A stretch of DNA of 64,000 nt. Origin: Sphingopyxis bauzanensis. Lineage in GTDB: Bacteria; Pseudomonadota; Alphaproteobacteria; Sphingomonadales; Sphingomonadaceae. The translations under genes and the position numbers were made by a program. The stretch lies in assembly GCF_002205675.1 (NCBI RefSeq), contig NZ_NISK01000004.1, positions 310,001 to 374,000 of the forward strand. The letters are read 5' to 3'. The notes beneath the pieces are model-generated. The model saw only the letters and a list, made by a program, of their open reading frames with translations, was not told the DNA's origin and ran no database searches. Below, one piece after another: positions 16,272-25,192 of this stretch. The first letter of the stretch is position 1; the number at the start of each line of letters is the position of its first letter.

Positions 16272-17188
16272 GGCAGCGGATGCCATAGCGCCTCGGGCAA
16301 CAGATGACGATCCTTCGCGAGTTCGACGCGCAGCCATTCGCGGAAGCGTTCGATCTTGCGGACGCCGACGCGGTTTTCGCGGTGGACGAGATAATGCGCG
16401 GTGCCGGGCAGAAAGAGCGTGTCGAACGGCTGGACCAGTCGCCCGGCGTCGAGTTCGACGCGCCACAGCAGCGGCGTCATCATCGCGATACCGTAACCGC
16501 TCTGCACCGCGCTCGCCTCCTGCAACTGGCTGTCGAGTTCGATGCCACTGCGCTGAGGCGGCGGCACGGTAGCGACGCCCGCGGCGGCGAACCAGCCCGC
16601 CCACCAAGGGTCGTTGGGCGCCAGTCGGTCGACGTTCAGCAAATCGGCGGGCGACGCGATGTGATTGACGTTCAGAAAGCCAGGCGCGCAGATCGGGGTC
16701 ACATGGCTGCGGTAGAGAAAATTGGCCCGCAGGCCGGACCATCCGCCAAGGCCCACCCGAATTGCGACATCGACATTGGTGGCGTTGAAATCGACCAAAT
16801 CATTGTTCATCAGCATGCGCACTGCAAGGTCGGGATAGGCCAGCTGGAACCCGCCGATCCGCGCGCTGAGCCAAGTGCCGCCAAAGGTCGTCATCGCGCT
16901 GATCGTCAGCACATCGGCCTCGTCATTGCCCAGCGCGGCAAACGCGTCGCCCATCGCGCCAAAGGCGCCGGAGATTGCAGGAAGCAGCCGCTTGCCGGTT
17001 TCGGACAGCCGCACCCGCCCCTTGGCGCGCACGAACAAGGCGCGGCCAAGCCGATCTTCCAATTGGCGCACCTGATAACTGACCGCCGCCTGCGTCAGCC
17101 CAAGCTCCTCGGCGGCGCGCGAGAAGTTTTCCAGTCTTCCCGCGGCTTCGAAGGTCCGGATCGCAGCGAGGGGCGGCAGCTTCGGCAT
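16268..17188 (-). CDS. LysR-family regulator (GcvA-like)
   Basis: The 306-residue protein has an N-terminal helix-turn-helix ([49 protein letters not shown]) of the GcvA subgroup and a substrate-binding-like C-terminal domain from about residue 92. Its stop overlaps the trmD start, so trmD could be co-transcribed with it, which is unusual. A small gene is divergent from it, and the palindrome at 17198-17212 between them is a good LysR site. The effector is unknown. Confidence 0.9.
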   Translation of the reverse strand: MPKLPPLAAIRTFEAAGRLENFSRAAEELGLTQAAVSYQVRQLEDRLGRALFVRAKGRVRLSETGKRLLPAISGAFGAMGDAFAALGNDEADVLTISAMTTFGGTWLSARIGGFQLAYPDLAVRMLMNNDLVDFNATNVDVAIRVGLGGWSGLRANFLYRSHVTPICAPGFLNVNHIASPADLLNVDRLAPNDPWWAGWFAAAGVATVPPPQRSGIELDSQLQEASAVQSGYGIAMMTPLLWRVELDAGRLVQPFDTLFLPGTAHYLVHRENRVGVRKIERFREWLRVELAKDRHLLPEALWHPLP

Positions 17189-17197
17189 CGCCAGTCT

Positions 17198-17212
17198 ATA
17201 AGCTTAACTTAT
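17198..17212. promoter_or_regulatory. Candidate LysR operator
   Basis: ATAAGCTTAACTTAT has perfect ATAAG/CTTAT arms around CTTAA and contains the T-N11-A pattern typical of LysR proteins. It begins 10 bp upstream of the LysR start and is about 80 bp upstream of the divergent small gene. Confidence 0.55.
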
Positions 17213-17291
17213 GATATGACGCAAAGCTTTTGTTGGCGGAGCGCACGGCAAAGGCGCATCTGGCAAGCATCGGATCAGCAGGAGATGTGTG

Positions 17292-17471
17292 ATGAAAGAC
17301 GAACTTTGGATGCGGACCTGGGCCGAGGGCCATCCCCGTTTCAGCGATGATTTGCACTATGGCCTGTTGTGGCTGGTCGCCCGGTTCCGGCGTATCGGTG
17401 TCCGGATTGCGCGACCTGCCCCCGTTGCGGAAACGATGCCTTTGCCGGTGACCCAGCGCGATGCAACATGA
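17292..17471 (+). CDS. Small protein of unknown function divergent from LysR
   Basis: A 59-residue frame starts at an ATG with a strong AGGAG site seven bases upstream. The product (MKDELWMRTWAEGHPRFSDD...) has a Trp/His-rich N-terminus, a basic Arg-rich middle (LVARFRRIGVRIARP) and no clear membrane helix or signal peptide. I do not recognise it. The good ribosome site and placement opposite a LysR gene favour a real gene, possibly the regulator's target. Confidence 0.5.
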   Translation: MKDELWMRTWAEGHPRFSDDLHYGLLWLVARFRRIGVRIARPAPVAETMPLPVTQRDAT

Positions 17472-17511
17472 CCCTGTACCACAAGGCCAGTTAATAATGA
17501 AAACGGACAAG

Positions 17512-17580
17512 CCATAGCCGCAAGCTGGTCGAAGGGAGTCCCCGCCCCCTGGGCGCCCTTCGACCAGCTCGCGGCTATGG
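17512..17580. repeat. Dispersed palindrome, family D
   Basis: CCATAGCCGCAAGCTGGTCG at 17512 and its near-complement ending at 17580 form 25-base arms with one mismatch, around a GC-rich loop. It lies between the 59-residue gene and the GGDEF gene and could serve as a transcription end. Confidence 0.7.
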
Positions 17581-17671
17581 TTTGGCATCAAGCCCATTTC
17601 CCCAACGCACCGTTAACCAAAAATCAGCCGCTGCGCGCCTAGCGTCCGCCGTTAAACATGACGGGGGTCGC

Positions 17672-18916
17672 ATGGCGGAAGGTGCGCGAATTTTGGCGTT
17701 GGGCGCGGGGCTGTTGGCCGCCGCTGCGCCAGCGCGTGCGCAATCTTCGTTCGCCGATGCGACCAGCATGACCTGGGACGGAGTGCTCACCGGCATCTTC
17801 CTGGGCCTGCTGCTGTTCTCGCTTGCCTATAATGCGGTATTCTATCGCCTGCTGCGCGAACGCTTCCTGATCTGGCAGAGCGTGCGCGCGCTGTCCTATT
17901 TTGCGCTCACGGTCGCGCTGTCGCCGCTGGCGATGGGGCCGTGGCTGGCGCCCGACAGTTTTGCGCGCCAAGTGTGGATCACCATCTTCTTTGACCTGAG
18001 CCTGGTCGTATCGGGCGTATTTCTGCGATCCTATCTCGAGCCGGGGATGGTCGGCCCGCGGCTTTATCGCTGGCTCGGCTGGCCGCCCGCCCTGATCCTG
18101 CTGACGACCCCGGCGACGGTCATGCCCGACGCGGACACCTATATGATGCTGCGCAGTGCCGTGCTGGTCGCGATGCTGGCGCTGTGCGCGGCGGCGGTCG
18201 TGATCGCGCTGAAGCGCGGCAGCCGCACCGCACGCTATCAGGCGGCAGCGTGGAGCGGCATTGGCGGGGTTTATGGTGTCAGCCTGTTCTACGACATCGT
18301 GTTGGGGCAGCCGTTCGACAGTTTTCTGTTCTTACTGTTCCCGGCGCTCGGGCTGGAAGTGATGCTCACCGCGTTCGGCATCCTCGATCGCCTGATGCGC
18401 TTGCGCCGCGAGCGGCAGGAGGCGCGCGCGCAGGCCGAGGCGATGCGGATCATCGCGCACACCGATCCGCTGACCGGGCTGCCCAATCGGCGGGCAATCG
18501 AAGAAAGCTACAACGACGAACCGCCGGTCGCGATTGCGCTGGTCGACCTCGACCATTTCAAGGCGATCAACGATCATCATGGCCATGACGTCGGCGACCG
18601 GGTGATCTTTGCCGCCGGGGTGGCGCTGGGATCGGGATCGGCGCTGGCGGCGCGGGTTGGCGGCGAGGAATTTGCGTTACTGTTCCGCGGCGCGCCAGCC
18701 GCCGTCGCGATCGAGGCCGAACGGCTGCGCCAGCGGATCAGCGCCTATGTCAAACAGATGGTGCCGCTGCTGGAACGTCCGGTGACCGCGAGCATGGGAC
18801 TGGTCCATATCGGCCGCGACACGAGTTTCGGCGCCGCGATGAAGTCGGCCGACATCAACCTGTACGCCGCCAAGGAAAGCGGGCGCAATCGGGTGGTGTT
18901 TATCGAGGCGGCTTGA
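17672..18916 (+). CDS. Membrane diguanylate cyclase (multi-TM sensor plus GGDEF)
   Basis: The 414-residue protein has a signal-like N-terminus (to ARAQ), about seven membrane segments (DGVLTGIFLGLLLFSLAYNAVFYRLL onward) resembling the 7TMR-DISM sensor, a short coiled linker (LMRLRRERQEARAQAEAMR), and a GGDEF domain starting HTDPLTGLPNRRAIEE. The active site is GGEEF at about 330-334, with DLDHFKAINDHHGHDVGDRV upstream, so cyclic-di-GMP synthesis is expected. The ATG at 17672 follows a GGGGG stretch. The signal sensed is unknown. Confidence 0.88.
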   Translation: MAEGARILALGAGLLAAAAPARAQSSFADATSMTWDGVLTGIFLGLLLFSLAYNAVFYRLLRERFLIWQSVRALSYFALTVALSPLAMGPWLAPDSFARQVWITIFFDLSLVVSGVFLRSYLEPGMVGPRLYRWLGWPPALILLTTPATVMPDADTYMMLRSAVLVAMLALCAAAVVIALKRGSRTARYQAAAWSGIGGVYGVSLFYDIVLGQPFDSFLFLLFPALGLEVMLTAFGILDRLMRLRRERQEARAQAEAMRIIAHTDPLTGLPNRRAIEESYNDEPPVAIALVDLDHFKAINDHHGHDVGDRVIFAAGVALGSGSALAARVGGEEFALLFRGAPAAVAIEAERLRQRISAYVKQMVPLLERPVTASMGLVHIGRDTSFGAAMKSADINLYAAKESGRNRVVFIEAA

Positions 18917-18925
18917 GGGCGGACA

Positions 18926-20431
18926 TCAGGGTACCGCAACGCGGAGGCGCAGCGCCTGAATGGTCGCCGGAGTCGTCGGCGCCAACAACAACAACCCGTC
19001 GAGTTTGCCCTTCGCGCAATTGAGGCGAAACGCCGCCGACAGCGCGCCGGTCGGCGCCAGCGGTTCGGCGATTGGGCAATCGCCGACTTCGGCTTTCAGC
19101 TTTGCCAGTTCGGCCGCCCAACTTTCCGCCGATCGGTCCAGCAGGAAATTCATCGCCAGCTTGCCGTCGAGGGGGACGAGCGTCCCGGTGTCGTAAGCAG
19201 CGCGGATCGCGGCAAAAGCATCTGTCACAGCGGGCGTCAGCCGCTCCGCGCGGCCGGTCAGCAACCCCGCCTTGTCCATCGCCACGGCACTGTCCCACGC
19301 GGGCGCTGACGGCCCGGCATAGGTGCGGTTCGACAATGCAAATACGCCGACGCCATGATCAGGCATCAGCATCACATGGCTGCCATAGCCGGGATAGCCG
19401 CCGCCATGCGCCAGCGTCAGCCCGAGGTCGCAATCCTGCGCGACGCGCCAGCCCATCGCATAGGCCGCCGCCTGCTTGCACGCAGCGGCGCCGCTCGCAC
19501 CGATGCGGTTCGCCACCGCCATGAAATTAAGCCCCTGCACCATTTCGCGTACCGTCGCACGCTTGACCGGACCCGTGTCGGTGTCGTCGCGCGCCGGCCA
19601 GGCCGAGAGCAGGAAGGCGACCCATTTGGCATAGTCATTCGCGCTGACCTGCATCCCGCCCATCGCGTTGAACGCGCCGTCGATCATCTCGGGCTCGGGC
19701 GCCCAGGCATCATTTTCCCAGCGATAGCCGCGGGCGTAATGGGCCTTCGGGGTTTTGGTCACATCGAAGCCGCTGCTCGTCATGCCGAGCGGGGTCAGGA
19801 TCGCCTGCCGGACATAGTCCGCATAAGCCATGCCCGAAGCATTGGCGATAATCCGCCCGAGCAGCGCATAGCCATAGTTGGAATATTCGAACGCAGACTG
19901 CGGCGCGCGGCTGAACGGCACCCCGGCGGCGATCATTTTTGTGAAGTCCTGCTGCGACAAAATCTGTTGCCGGTCGCCCCATGGGTCGTCGGTGACGAGT
20001 CCGCCGAGGTGGTGGAGCAGGTCGCGGACGCGGATGCGCGGGCTGTCCTTGGTCGGATAGACCCAGCGCTCCATTTCAGGGGCATGCTGTTCGGCGAGGT
20101 CGTCGAGGCGCAGCTTGCCGTCGTCGCGCAGCTTGAGAATCGCCAGCGCGGTGAACGCCTTGGTCATCGACGCGATGCGAAACCGGCTGTCGGCCGTGAC
20201 CGCGCGCTTTTCGGTCAGATCCTGGAGGCCGACGCCTTTCACATAGGCGAGCTTGCCGTCCTTGACGACGCCATAAACCATGCCGGGGATATGCGCGTCG
20301 GCCTGATATTTCGCGAACAGCGCGTCGATTTCGGGGGCGATCTGGTCGAGCGTTTTGGGCGCAGGATCCTCAGCCTGCGCCGGAAGCGGCGCCAGCAACA
20401 ATGTCAAAGCCAAGCCCAATGTCCAACGCAT
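18926..20431 (-). CDS. Secreted serine hydrolase of the beta-lactamase/class C family
   Basis: The 501-residue protein has a signal peptide (MRWTLGLALTLLLAPLPAQA). It carries the serine beta-lactamase-like triad of motifs: SMTK (Ser-x-x-Lys) in FRIASMTKAFTALAIL, YSNYGYALLG, and HGGGYPGYGS. A C-terminal extension of about 110 residues after the catalytic domain has two Cys (DCPIAEP, LNCAKG). Such proteins are usually esterases or peptidases; true beta-lactamase activity cannot be claimed. It lies between rimM and the trmD unit, on the same strand. Confidence 0.88.
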   Translation of the reverse strand: MRWTLGLALTLLLAPLPAQAEDPAPKTLDQIAPEIDALFAKYQADAHIPGMVYGVVKDGKLAYVKGVGLQDLTEKRAVTADSRFRIASMTKAFTALAILKLRDDGKLRLDDLAEQHAPEMERWVYPTKDSPRIRVRDLLHHLGGLVTDDPWGDRQQILSQQDFTKMIAAGVPFSRAPQSAFEYSNYGYALLGRIIANASGMAYADYVRQAILTPLGMTSSGFDVTKTPKAHYARGYRWENDAWAPEPEMIDGAFNAMGGMQVSANDYAKWVAFLLSAWPARDDTDTGPVKRATVREMVQGLNFMAVANRIGASGAAACKQAAAYAMGWRVAQDCDLGLTLAHGGGYPGYGSHVMLMPDHGVGVFALSNRTYAGPSAPAWDSAVAMDKAGLLTGRAERLTPAVTDAFAAIRAAYDTGTLVPLDGKLAMNFLLDRSAESWAAELAKLKAEVGDCPIAEPLAPTGALSAAFRLNCAKGKLDGLLLLAPTTPATIQALRLRVAVP

Positions 20432-20508
20432 ATTCTGCCTCCCCTAGGATGCGAGGATGCTATCAGCGCGCCAAAGCAGCGACAACGGGCGATAAGATGC
20501 CGGTTGGT

Positions 20509-21003
20509 TTATTCGACGAACGCGGCGTCGATCGTCACGCCGTCGTCGGTCCATATCGGCACCGCGCGCACATTCATCGGCACCATGAAGCGCTTGCCGT
20601 CAGGTCTGGCGATTTCGAGGATGTCGCCGGCGCCGAAATTGTCGATCGCGACGACTTCGCCGATCGCGCTGCCATCGGTCGACACGCACGGCAGCCCGAG
20701 CAGGTCGTGATGGTAATATTCGCCCTCGCCCAGCGGTGGCAGCGCCGAGCGCGGCACGGTCAGCACTGTACCGCGCAGCGCCTCGGCGCCGCTGCGGTCC
20801 GTGATTTCGGCAAAGGTGGCGACCGCGCCCTGATTGGCGGGGCGGATCGACTTCAGGGTCAGCTTGCGGTCGCCCGCCGCAAAAACGGAAAAGGCGCGGA
20901 GGGTTTCCGCGCCTTCACCGAATAGCTTGAGGCGGACCTCGCCCCGCACCCCGTGCGCGCCGGCGATGGCGGCAAGGGTGACGGGGCGGTCAGCGTTGGC
21001 CAA
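20509..21003 (-). CDS. rimM: Ribosome maturation factor RimM
   Basis: The 164-residue protein has the RimM N-terminal domain (VTLAAIAGAHGVRGEVRLKLFGE) and the PRC-barrel C-terminal part (YYHHDLLGLPCVSTDGSAIGEVVAIDNFGAGDILEI...VPMNVRAVPIW). It binds S19 during 30S assembly. Its ATG is 3 bp after the rpsP stop, confirming co-transcription. Confidence 0.96.
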   Translation of the reverse strand: MANADRPVTLAAIAGAHGVRGEVRLKLFGEGAETLRAFSVFAAGDRKLTLKSIRPANQGAVATFAEITDRSGAEALRGTVLTVPRSALPPLGEGEYYHHDLLGLPCVSTDGSAIGEVVAIDNFGAGDILEIARPDGKRFMVPMNVRAVPIWTDDGVTIDAAFVE

Positions 21004-21006
21004 GGC

Positions 21007-21681
21007 TTAGGCCTTGGCTGCTTCTTCGCCAGCTTCTTCAGCGGGCGCTTCTTCGGTAGCAGCTTCTTCGGCAACCGGGCCGCCTTCCGAAACTTCTTCG
21101 GCGATCGCGGTCGCGTCTTCGGCGGTCGCGTCGGCGGGAACGTCGTCAGCCACGGCTTCGGCAACGGCTTCGGCAGTGTCTTCGCTCTTCACCGAACCGG
21201 TCGCATCCGATTCAGCAGCTTCGGGAGCAGCTTCTTCAGCGGCGGGCGCTTCGGCAGCAGCCTCTTCAGCCGGAGCAGCTTCCTCAACCGCTTCCGGTTC
21301 GGGTGCCGGAGCGGCGGCAGCTGCAGCGGCGGCTTCTTCGGCGTCAGCCAGCTTCTGCGCCTTTTCTTCGGCGCGTTCCTTGGCCTTTTCGCCGGGGACA
21401 GCCTTGTTCGGGTTGTTGCGCGCGGCGCGTTCCTGGACACCAGCGGCGTCGAGGAATCGGGCGACGCGGTCACTGGGCTGGGCGCCGACGCTCAGCCAAT
21501 GCTTCGCGCGATCGGTGTCGAGCTTGATACGCTCGGGATTGTCCTTGGCAAGCAGCGGGTTGTAGCTGCCGATGCGTTCGATGAAGCGGCCGTCGCGCGG
21601 GCTGCGCGAGTCAGCAACAACGATCTTGTAATAAGGACGTTTTTTCGAACCGCCGCGTGCAAGGCGAATAGCAGTAGCCAT
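21007..21681 (-). CDS. rpsP: Ribosomal protein S16 with a long acidic C-terminal tail
   Basis: Residues 1-90 are a normal S16 ([43 protein letters not shown]...). The remaining 130 or so residues are low-complexity Ala/Glu (for example [20 protein letters not shown]) and strongly acidic. Typical S16 is about 80-100 residues; tails are known in some alphaproteobacteria but this one more than doubles the length. The tail is in frame without stops and the next gene starts 3 bp after it, so it is genuine. Confidence 0.95.
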   Translation of the reverse strand: MATAIRLARGGSKKRPYYKIVVADSRSPRDGRFIERIGSYNPLLAKDNPERIKLDTDRAKHWLSVGAQPSDRVARFLDAAGVQERAARNNPNKAVPGEKAKERAEEKAQKLADAEEAAAAAAAAPAPEPEAVEEAAPAEEAAAEAPAAEEAAPEAAESDATGSVKSEDTAEAVAEAVADDVPADATAEDATAIAEEVSEGGPVAEEAATEEAPAEEAGEEAAKA

Positions 21682-21721
21682 GATATTTTCCTTTTGTCTG
21701 TAAACCTAAATTTGGGTGTAA

Positions 21722-23152
21722 TTACTTCTTTTTATTCATAAAATTCGCAAGTTCTGGCGGAATGGATCCGCCGCCGCCAAGGCCAGGCATGCCGCCCATG
21801 CCGGGAATGCCGCCGCCCTTGCCGAACAGTGCGCCGAGGCCTTTCAGCCCGCCCATCTTGCGGATCTTTTTCATCGCGCCGGCCATTTCCTGGTGCATCT
21901 TCAGCACCTTGTTGACCTGTTGCACCGTGGTGCCCGAGCCGTTGGCGATGCGGATCTTGCGCTTCGCGGTCAGGATTTCGGGCTTCGCGCGTTCCTTGGG
22001 GGTCATCGACCCCATGATCGCATCGAAATGGATGAGCATTTTGTCGTCGGCGGCGCCCTGCGCCATCGCGACTTGCGCCTTTTTGATCCCCGGGATCATG
22101 CCCGCGAGCGCGCCGAGGCCGCCCATGCGGCGCATCTGGTTGAGCTGGGTTCTGAGGTCGTTGAGGTCGAACTGGCCCTTGGCCATCTTCGCCGCCATCG
22201 CCTCGGCCTCGTCGGCCTGGATCGTTTCGGCGGCGCGCTCGACGAGGCTGACGACGTCGCCCATGCCCAGGATGCGGCCGGCGATGCGCGAAGGCTGGAA
22301 GAGTTCGAGCCCGTCGAGCTTCTCGCCCGTACCCGCAAATTTGATCGGTTTACCGGTTACAGCGCGCATCGACAGCGCCGCGCCCCCGCGCGCGTCGCCG
22401 TCCATGCGGGTGAGCACGACGCCGGTGAGCGGCACCTGATCGCTGAACCGCTGCGCGACCTGCACCGCGTCCTGCCCGGTCAGGCTGTCGACGACGAGCA
22501 GGGTTTCGGTCGGCGTCGAGGCGCGCGACACCGCCTGCATCTCGTCCATCAGCTGCTGGTCGACGTGAAGACGGCCCGCGGTGTCGAGCATCAGAACGTC
22601 GAAACCCTGCAGCTTAGCGGCCTGCATCGCGCGCTGGGCGATCTCGACCGGGCCCTGGCCCGCGATGATCGGCAAAGTCGCGACGTCGATCTGGGTGCCG
22701 AGGACGGCGAGCTGTTCCTGCGCGGCGGGACGATTGACGTCGAGGGACGCCATCAGCACCTTTTTGCGCTCTTTTTCCTTGAGCCGCTTCGCGATCTTGG
22801 CGGTGGTCGTGGTTTTGCCCGAGCCCTGCAGGCCGACCATCATGATGACCGCCGGGGGCGCGACGTTGAGGTCGAGCTCGGCGGTTTCGGAGCCGAGCAT
22901 TTCGGTCAGCGCGTCGCTGACGATCTTGACGACCTGCTGCCCCGGGGTGACCGAGCGCAGGACGTTCTGGCCGATTGCGAGGTCGGTGACCTGATCGACG
23001 AAGCTGCGCACAACGGGCAGCGCGACGTCGGCCTCGAGCAGCGCGATTCGTACTTCGCGCATCGCGGCGCGCACGTCGGCCTCGGTCAGCGCGCCGCGAC
23101 CGCGGAGCTTTCCGAAAACATCGCCCAGCCGATTGCTCAGACTATCGAACAC
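21722..23152 (-). CDS. ffh: Signal recognition particle protein Ffh
   Basis: The 476-residue GTPase targets nascent membrane proteins to FtsY. GTG at 23152 (then FDSLSNRLGDVFGKLRGRG) is chosen because AAAGGA lies about nine bases upstream and the N-terminus matches the family. The G domain has GLQGSGKTTTTAKIA, DTAGRLH and TRMDGDARGGAAL. The C-terminal M domain is Met-rich (QMRRMGGLGALAGMIPG, KMGGLKGLGALFG), binding 4.5S RNA and signal peptides. It heads the ffh-rpsP-rimM unit. Confidence 0.97.
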   Translation of the reverse strand: MFDSLSNRLGDVFGKLRGRGALTEADVRAAMREVRIALLEADVALPVVRSFVDQVTDLAIGQNVLRSVTPGQQVVKIVSDALTEMLGSETAELDLNVAPPAVIMMVGLQGSGKTTTTAKIAKRLKEKERKKVLMASLDVNRPAAQEQLAVLGTQIDVATLPIIAGQGPVEIAQRAMQAAKLQGFDVLMLDTAGRLHVDQQLMDEMQAVSRASTPTETLLVVDSLTGQDAVQVAQRFSDQVPLTGVVLTRMDGDARGGAALSMRAVTGKPIKFAGTGEKLDGLELFQPSRIAGRILGMGDVVSLVERAAETIQADEAEAMAAKMAKGQFDLNDLRTQLNQMRRMGGLGALAGMIPGIKKAQVAMAQGAADDKMLIHFDAIMGSMTPKERAKPEILTAKRKIRIANGSGTTVQQVNKVLKMHQEMAGAMKKIRKMGGLKGLGALFGKGGGIPGMGGMPGLGGGGSIPPELANFMNKKK

Positions 23153-23382
23153 CGCCACAAATCCTTTGTTTCGACGCCCGCAACGCAAAACACGCCGGTG
23201 AGCGAAACCTCGCCAACCAGCGGTTATCCGTGGACACAACTTCCGTCGCGGATATCGATATGTTCGTTCGCAAGATGCGGCCGAACGGGGCGCCATTACA
23301 CCGATCCCCCGGTAAAGGCAAGCGAGCGAAACCGGCGCCGACTTAACCCAAATTTCACCGCTTGGCGTGCATGAGGGCGTCG

Positions 23383-25044
23383 ATGGTGGGGAAAAGCCAA
23401 ATGATCGAAACGCTCAAACAGTCGGACCGCAGCACCGGAGCCAAGCGCGACGTCGTCGCCGGCGGCATCGTGGTCGCCGCGATCCTGCTGTTCGTCGGCA
23501 CCGGCAGCACGGTCATGCAGGCGGTCGTCAATACGATGATCGGGATCGGCGGCGGACCCGATCGCGCGCTGGCCGCGGCGATGGTGCTCAATGTCGCGCT
23601 GATCCTGTTCGGCTGGCGCCGTTACGAAGACCTGAACCGCGAGATCCGCGAGCGCACCGAAGCCGAACAGCGGGCGCGCTATCTGGCCGATACCGATCCA
23701 CTGACCGGCTTTCTCAATCGCCGGTCGCTGCTCGCCACCGGTCAGCAGCAGATCGCAAAGGCGATTGCCGACAAGCGCCACGTCGCGCTGTTCCTGCTCG
23801 ACCTCGACCATTTCAAGACGGTCAACGACATCCACGGCCATGCCGCCGGCGACCGCGTGCTGCAGGTGGCCGCCGAGCGCATGTCGGCGATCCTGCCGCC
23901 CAATGCGACCAAGGCGCGGCTGGGTGGCGACGAGTTCGTCGCGATGCTGGCGTTCGAACCATCAGCCCGCGCAACGATCGACGCGCTTGCCGCCGAACTG
24001 GTCGCCGCGCTCGAAACTTCGGTGACCCACGATGCACAGCAAATTCGCATTGGCGCCTCGCTCGGCATCGCGCTCGCCGACGATGCCAGCGTGACGATGG
24101 AGACCATGGTGCGCCAGGCTGACATCGCAATGTACAATTGCAAGGACGAAGGGCGGAACCGCTTCTGCTGGTTCGAACCCGGCATGGAAATGGCGGTGCA
24201 GGTCCGCAACCAGATCGAAACCGGCATCCGCGAGGGCATGCCGCGCGGTGAATTCGTGCCGCATTTCGAACCTCAGGTCGACATCGCCAGTGGCCGTCTG
24301 GTCGGTTTTGAGATGCTGATGCGTTGGGAATCGCTTGAATATGGCATGATTCCGCCCGAGCGTTTCATCCCGGTCGCGGAGGAAAGCGGCCTGATTGGCG
24401 AATTGTCGCTGCAGGTTATCCGGCATGCGATGGAGATCGCCAAAAGCTGGGATCCGTCGATCCTGCTTGCCGTCAATATTTCGCCGCAGCAGTTGAAAGA
24501 CCCGTGGTTCAGCCAGAAGCTGACCAAGCTGCTGGTCGAGGTCGGTTTTCCGGCGAGCCAGCTTGAGGTCGAGATTACCGAAAGTTCGCTGTTCGAGAAT
24601 CTGCCGCTCGTCCGCTCGATCGTCACCAGCCTGAAGAATCAGGGCGTATCGCTGAGCCTCGACGATTTCGGCACCGGCTATAGCTCGCTGTCGCACTTGC
24701 GCGCGCTGCCGTTCGACCGGATCAAGATCGACCGCAGCTTTGTCGCCGCGATGCGCGGCAGCCCCGATGCGCAGGCGATCGTCGTCGCGATCGTGCGGCT
24801 GGGCGAAAGCCTGGCGATGCCGATCACCGCCGAGGGCGTCGAGGACGAAGCAACCGCGATCGAACTGACCCGGCTCGGTTGCGCCAAGGGCCAGGGCTGG
24901 TATTTCGGCCGCGCCGCGTCCGCCGCCGACACCGAACGCCTGCTCGCCGACCGGGGGCTGCTCCGCACGTCGATGCTGCCGCCGACGAGCCCCGACACGG
25001 GGTCGGACACGGGGGGCGCAGAACCGCTGCGCAAGACGGCTTAG
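23383..25044 (+). CDS. Membrane GGDEF-EAL cyclic-di-GMP enzyme
   Basis: The 553-residue protein (ATG 23383 with GAGG at a good distance; ATG 23401 is also possible) has two membrane helices in the first 75 residues, a GGDEF domain (TDPLTGFLNRRSLL, DLDHFKTVNDIHGHAAGDRV, GGDEF in RLGGDEFVAML) and a full EAL domain. The EAL signature itself reads EML (GFEMLMRW). The other catalytic elements are present: VNISPQQL, EITESSLFE, DDFGTGYSSLSHL, KIDRSFV and TAEGVED. Both synthesis and hydrolysis of cyclic-di-GMP are possible. It is divergent from ffh. Confidence 0.9.
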   Translation: MVGKSQMIETLKQSDRSTGAKRDVVAGGIVVAAILLFVGTGSTVMQAVVNTMIGIGGGPDRALAAAMVLNVALILFGWRRYEDLNREIRERTEAEQRARYLADTDPLTGFLNRRSLLATGQQQIAKAIADKRHVALFLLDLDHFKTVNDIHGHAAGDRVLQVAAERMSAILPPNATKARLGGDEFVAMLAFEPSARATIDALAAELVAALETSVTHDAQQIRIGASLGIALADDASVTMETMVRQADIAMYNCKDEGRNRFCWFEPGMEMAVQVRNQIETGIREGMPRGEFVPHFEPQVDIASGRLVGFEMLMRWESLEYGMIPPERFIPVAEESGLIGELSLQVIRHAMEIAKSWDPSILLAVNISPQQLKDPWFSQKLTKLLVEVGFPASQLEVEITESSLFENLPLVRSIVTSLKNQGVSLSLDDFGTGYSSLSHLRALPFDRIKIDRSFVAAMRGSPDAQAIVVAIVRLGESLAMPITAEGVEDEATAIELTRLGCAKGQGWYFGRAASAADTERLLADRGLLRTSMLPPTSPDTGSDTGGAEPLRKTA

Positions 25045-25050
25045 CTCGCA

Positions 25051-25143
25051 CCGCCGCCCCCCGCGCAGGCGAGGGCCGCTGTCGGCCTTACCCTACGTGG
25101 CTACGTAACCCTCTAGCGGCCCCCGCCTGCGCGGGGGCGACGG
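25051..25143. repeat. Dispersed palindrome, family B, copy 1
   Basis: CCGCCCCCCGCGCAGGCGAG and GCCCCCGCCTGCGCGGGGGC are near-complementary arms around AGGGCCGCT...AGCGGCCCCC. Related copies are at 26317-26437 (inside mtaB) and 49007-49097. It fills the gap before dapF. Confidence 0.8.
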
Positions 25144-25192
25144 AAACGGCCTCGCTAGACTTCCCTGCCCTGCCCCCTTACATGCGCGGGAT

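Noticed and set aside
18926..20431. Antibiotic-resistance beta-lactamase
   Set aside because: The SxxK, YSN and HGG motifs define the broad serine hydrolase family; nothing specific shows beta-lactam hydrolysis, and the C-terminal extension is unlike AmpC.
25051..25143. Possible CRISPR or tandem array from repeated GC-rich palindromes
   Set aside because: The repeats are single inverted elements at separate loci, with no regular spacing, spacers or cas genes.
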